Shown in pieces: positions 62,097 through 64,000 of a DNA stretch of 64,000 nucleotides. Source of the DNA: Chitinophagales bacterium (GTDB lineage Bacteria > Bacteroidota > Bacteroidia > Chitinophagales > Chitinophagaceae); the NCBI GenBank assembly GCA_017303835.1, contig JAFLBI010000001.1, positions 620,001 to 684,000 on the forward strand. The letters are read 5' to 3'. Position 1 is the stretch's first letter. The number at the start of each line of letters is the position of its first letter. Below the pieces are notes generated by a model. That model searched no databases. It was not told where the DNA came from and was given only the letters and a program-made list of their open reading frames with translations. Made by a program: the position numbers and the translations under genes.

Positions 62097-64000
62097 TATT
62101 GACAAAACTGCTGCTCTTAGCCGGATTCTCGGTTCCGGTAGTAGCCATGAGCCAAACGGTTCAGGGAAAAGTAAGTACCAATCAAAAACCTGCAGAATCT
62201 GCTTCTGTGGGCTTACTCCGTGCAAAAGATTCTTCCGTGGCCAAACTAGCGGTTACCGATAAGAATGGCGACTATCTCTTCGAAAAAGTAAATGCCGGTA
62301 AATACCTGCTTACTGTGCAGCTGGTAGGTCATGAAAAACAGTATTCTCCCGTTTTTGATCTAGCAGCAGGAGCCAATTATACAGCGCCGGTTTTTGCGTT
62401 AAAACCCTTGAGCAAAGATCTGGCTGGAGTAACCGTGAGCTCACGCAAACCCATGATTGAGCAAAAAATTGACAGAACAATCGTGAACGTAGAGAACTCT
62501 GTAACCAGTGCAGGTAGCAATGCTTTAGAAGTGTTAGAGAAATCACCAGGTGTGAGTGTAGATAAGGATGGTAATATTAGCTTGAAAGGCAAAGCCGGCG
62601 TCATGGTATTTATTGATGGCAGACCAACTTATTTATCTGGTCAGGATCTGACGAATATGCTGCGCAATATGCAAAGTAATCAGGTTGAACTCTTGGAGCT
62701 TATGACCAATCCGCCCGCAAAATATGATGCTGCAGGTAATGCAGGTGTGATCAATATCAAAACAAAAAAGACCAAGGTTTTTGGCTTTAATGGTAGTGCG
62801 AGTGTTGGGTATACGCAAGCTGTTTATAACAGATTCAATGAAAGCCTGAATCTGAACTATCGTAAAAACAAAGTGAATCTCTTTGGTAACCTGAGCCATA
62901 ATTACCGCAATAATTTTCAGGTATTGGAAATCAATAGAAAGTTCTTCGATAATACGACCAAGGATGTATTGTCACTGTTTACACAATCCACAAGAATGCG
63001 TAATCAGGGTAATTCATACAATGGTAAACTGGGGATGGATTATTTCGCAGGAAAGAATACCACTTTCGGTATCGTGGTGAATGGATTCATCAATCCTGGA
63101 GAGTTCCGCAGCAGCAGTGTGATTGATATTGCTAATCCATCCAATGTGTTGCAACGTCAGACCGTATCTGGAAATATGAGTGAGCAGGAATGGAAACATT
63201 TTGGTACTAATTTGAATTTCCGTCACGTATTGGATACAACCGGTAAAGAAATCACTGCTGATTTGGATTATCTCCGTTACGATGCTACCAATACACAAGA
63301 ATTGATCAATAGCTATTTCAATAATGTGGGTGTACCCATCTTCAGACCAGATACTTTGCTGGGTAATTTGCCACAACAGATCAAAATTTATTCTGCGAAA
63401 GTTGATTATGTGCAGCCCATGAAAAAAGGTGCCAAGCTGGAAGCTGGTTTGAAAACCAGTTTTGTACAAACTGATGCCAATGCCATTTACGATACAGTAT
63501 TAAACGGTCAATTGCGCAGAGATGTAGGCAGAAGTAATCACTTTGTATATGAAGAACAGATTCATGCTGCTTATGTCAACTATTCAAAGCAGTTAAGTCC
63601 TAAGTGGAGTGGTCAGTTGGGTTTACGTCTTGAGCAAACTGTAGCAAAAGGGCAGCAATTAACAACTGGTGAAACGTTTACCCGTGACTATGCACAGCTT
63701 TTCCCAACCGTGTATGTACAATACACTGCGAATAAGAAAAACAGTTTTGTATTGAATTATGGCCGCCGTATCCGCAGACCTGATTATGAAAGCCTGAACC
63801 CATTTGTAGAGTTTCTAGACAGATATACATATGAGAAGGGTAATCCTTATCTGCGTCCACAATTCAGTCATAATGTTGAATTAAGTCACACCTTCATGGG
63901 CTTCTTAACAACTACACTGAATTATACCAATACAACAGATATCATTCAGCAGGTTTTGGAGCAGCATTCAGATAAAAATGAAACATTCGTAAAGCAGGCC
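62097..64000 (+). CDS. TonB-dependent outer membrane barrel protein (partial, 3' end outside)
   Basis: At least 634 residues; the frame is open to the window edge. Signal peptide MKTILTKLLLLAGFSVPVVA; a carboxypeptidase-like domain (VQGKVSTNQKPAESASVGLL, VTDKNGDYLFEKVNAGKYLL); a plug (NALEVLEKSPGVSVDKDGNI, VMVFIDGRPTYLSGQDLTN, ANPPAKYDAAGNAGVINIKT-like run at about residues 195-222) and the start of a long barrel. This fits the OMP_b-brl_3 family of Bacteroidota receptors. Substrate unknown. A nearby ATG at 62057 is out of frame. Confidence 0.9.

Overview
The window is chromosomal DNA from a member of the Bacteroidota, most likely family Chitinophagaceae. Evidence seen in the sequence: the -7 promoter box TAnnTTTG stands in front of at least a dozen genes; a very large secreted protein ends in a type IX secretion sorting domain; TonB-dependent receptors carry carboxypeptidase-like N-terminal domains; NagB is fused to a PIG-L domain; outer-membrane LptD and an OstA-like protein are present; DUF3347 and DUF3298 lipoproteins occur. 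No prophage, CRISPR array, rRNA operon, origin or intact insertion sequence was found. The genus is not claimed.

Layout. 1-2860: small genes of unknown function on the minus strand, with a structured intergenic palindrome. 2860-3500: a patchwork of dispersed repeats. 3532-8672: RNase P RNA followed closely by a 1576-residue NHL-repeat T9SS cargo protein. 8674-12420: a DUF6671 protein, a small secreted/membrane protein, prfB with its programmed frameshift, and nhaA. 12430-13050: palindromic repeats next to a DUF559 endonuclease gene broken by one stop codon. 13120-20905: an envelope block (OstA-like/LptA, MCE/MlaD, amidase, divergent LptD, a PlsC-type acyltransferase) plus uracil-DNA glycosylase. 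20968-27017: tRNA-Arg(UCU), a DoxX-like membrane protein, a CoiA-like nuclease, glnS-tilS, a rhomboid protease and rlmH. 27050-27740: a dense array of short perfect hairpins, then tRNA-Arg(ACG). 27881-35963: amino-sugar and central carbon metabolism (NagB-PIG-L, GH20 hexosaminidase, S15-type hydrolase, pyruvate kinase, phosphofructokinase).

36102-42514: an RmlD-like reductase, arginase, a CrtA-like protein, a VOC protein and the last two histidine-degradation enzymes (HutI, HutG), separated by two more repeat patches. 42597-45432: two secreted unknowns, a HicAB toxin-antitoxin pair and a nested palindromic element. 45433-51749: an ABC-F protein, a DUF3347 lipoprotein with a TonB-dependent receptor, and a secreted P/K/T-rich protein. 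51860-56806: thrS-infC, rpmI-rplT and arginine decarboxylase. 56878-61806: an NTF2-like protein, an ECF sigma factor with a membrane partner and a TraB/GumN protein, Hsp20, a bacilliredoxin and Lgt. 62097 to the end: a TonB-type outer-membrane barrel gene cut by the window edge.

The genes are mostly housekeeping and densely packed. Four convergent gene pairs overlap by exactly four bases through complementary stop codons. The unusual content lies in the longer intergenic spaces, where the same set of short repeats recurs in different order. Two families consist of hairpins whose position and loop are conserved while the stems change on both arms together. These are the best candidates for an undescribed system, and one of them sits beside the decayed DUF559 nuclease gene.
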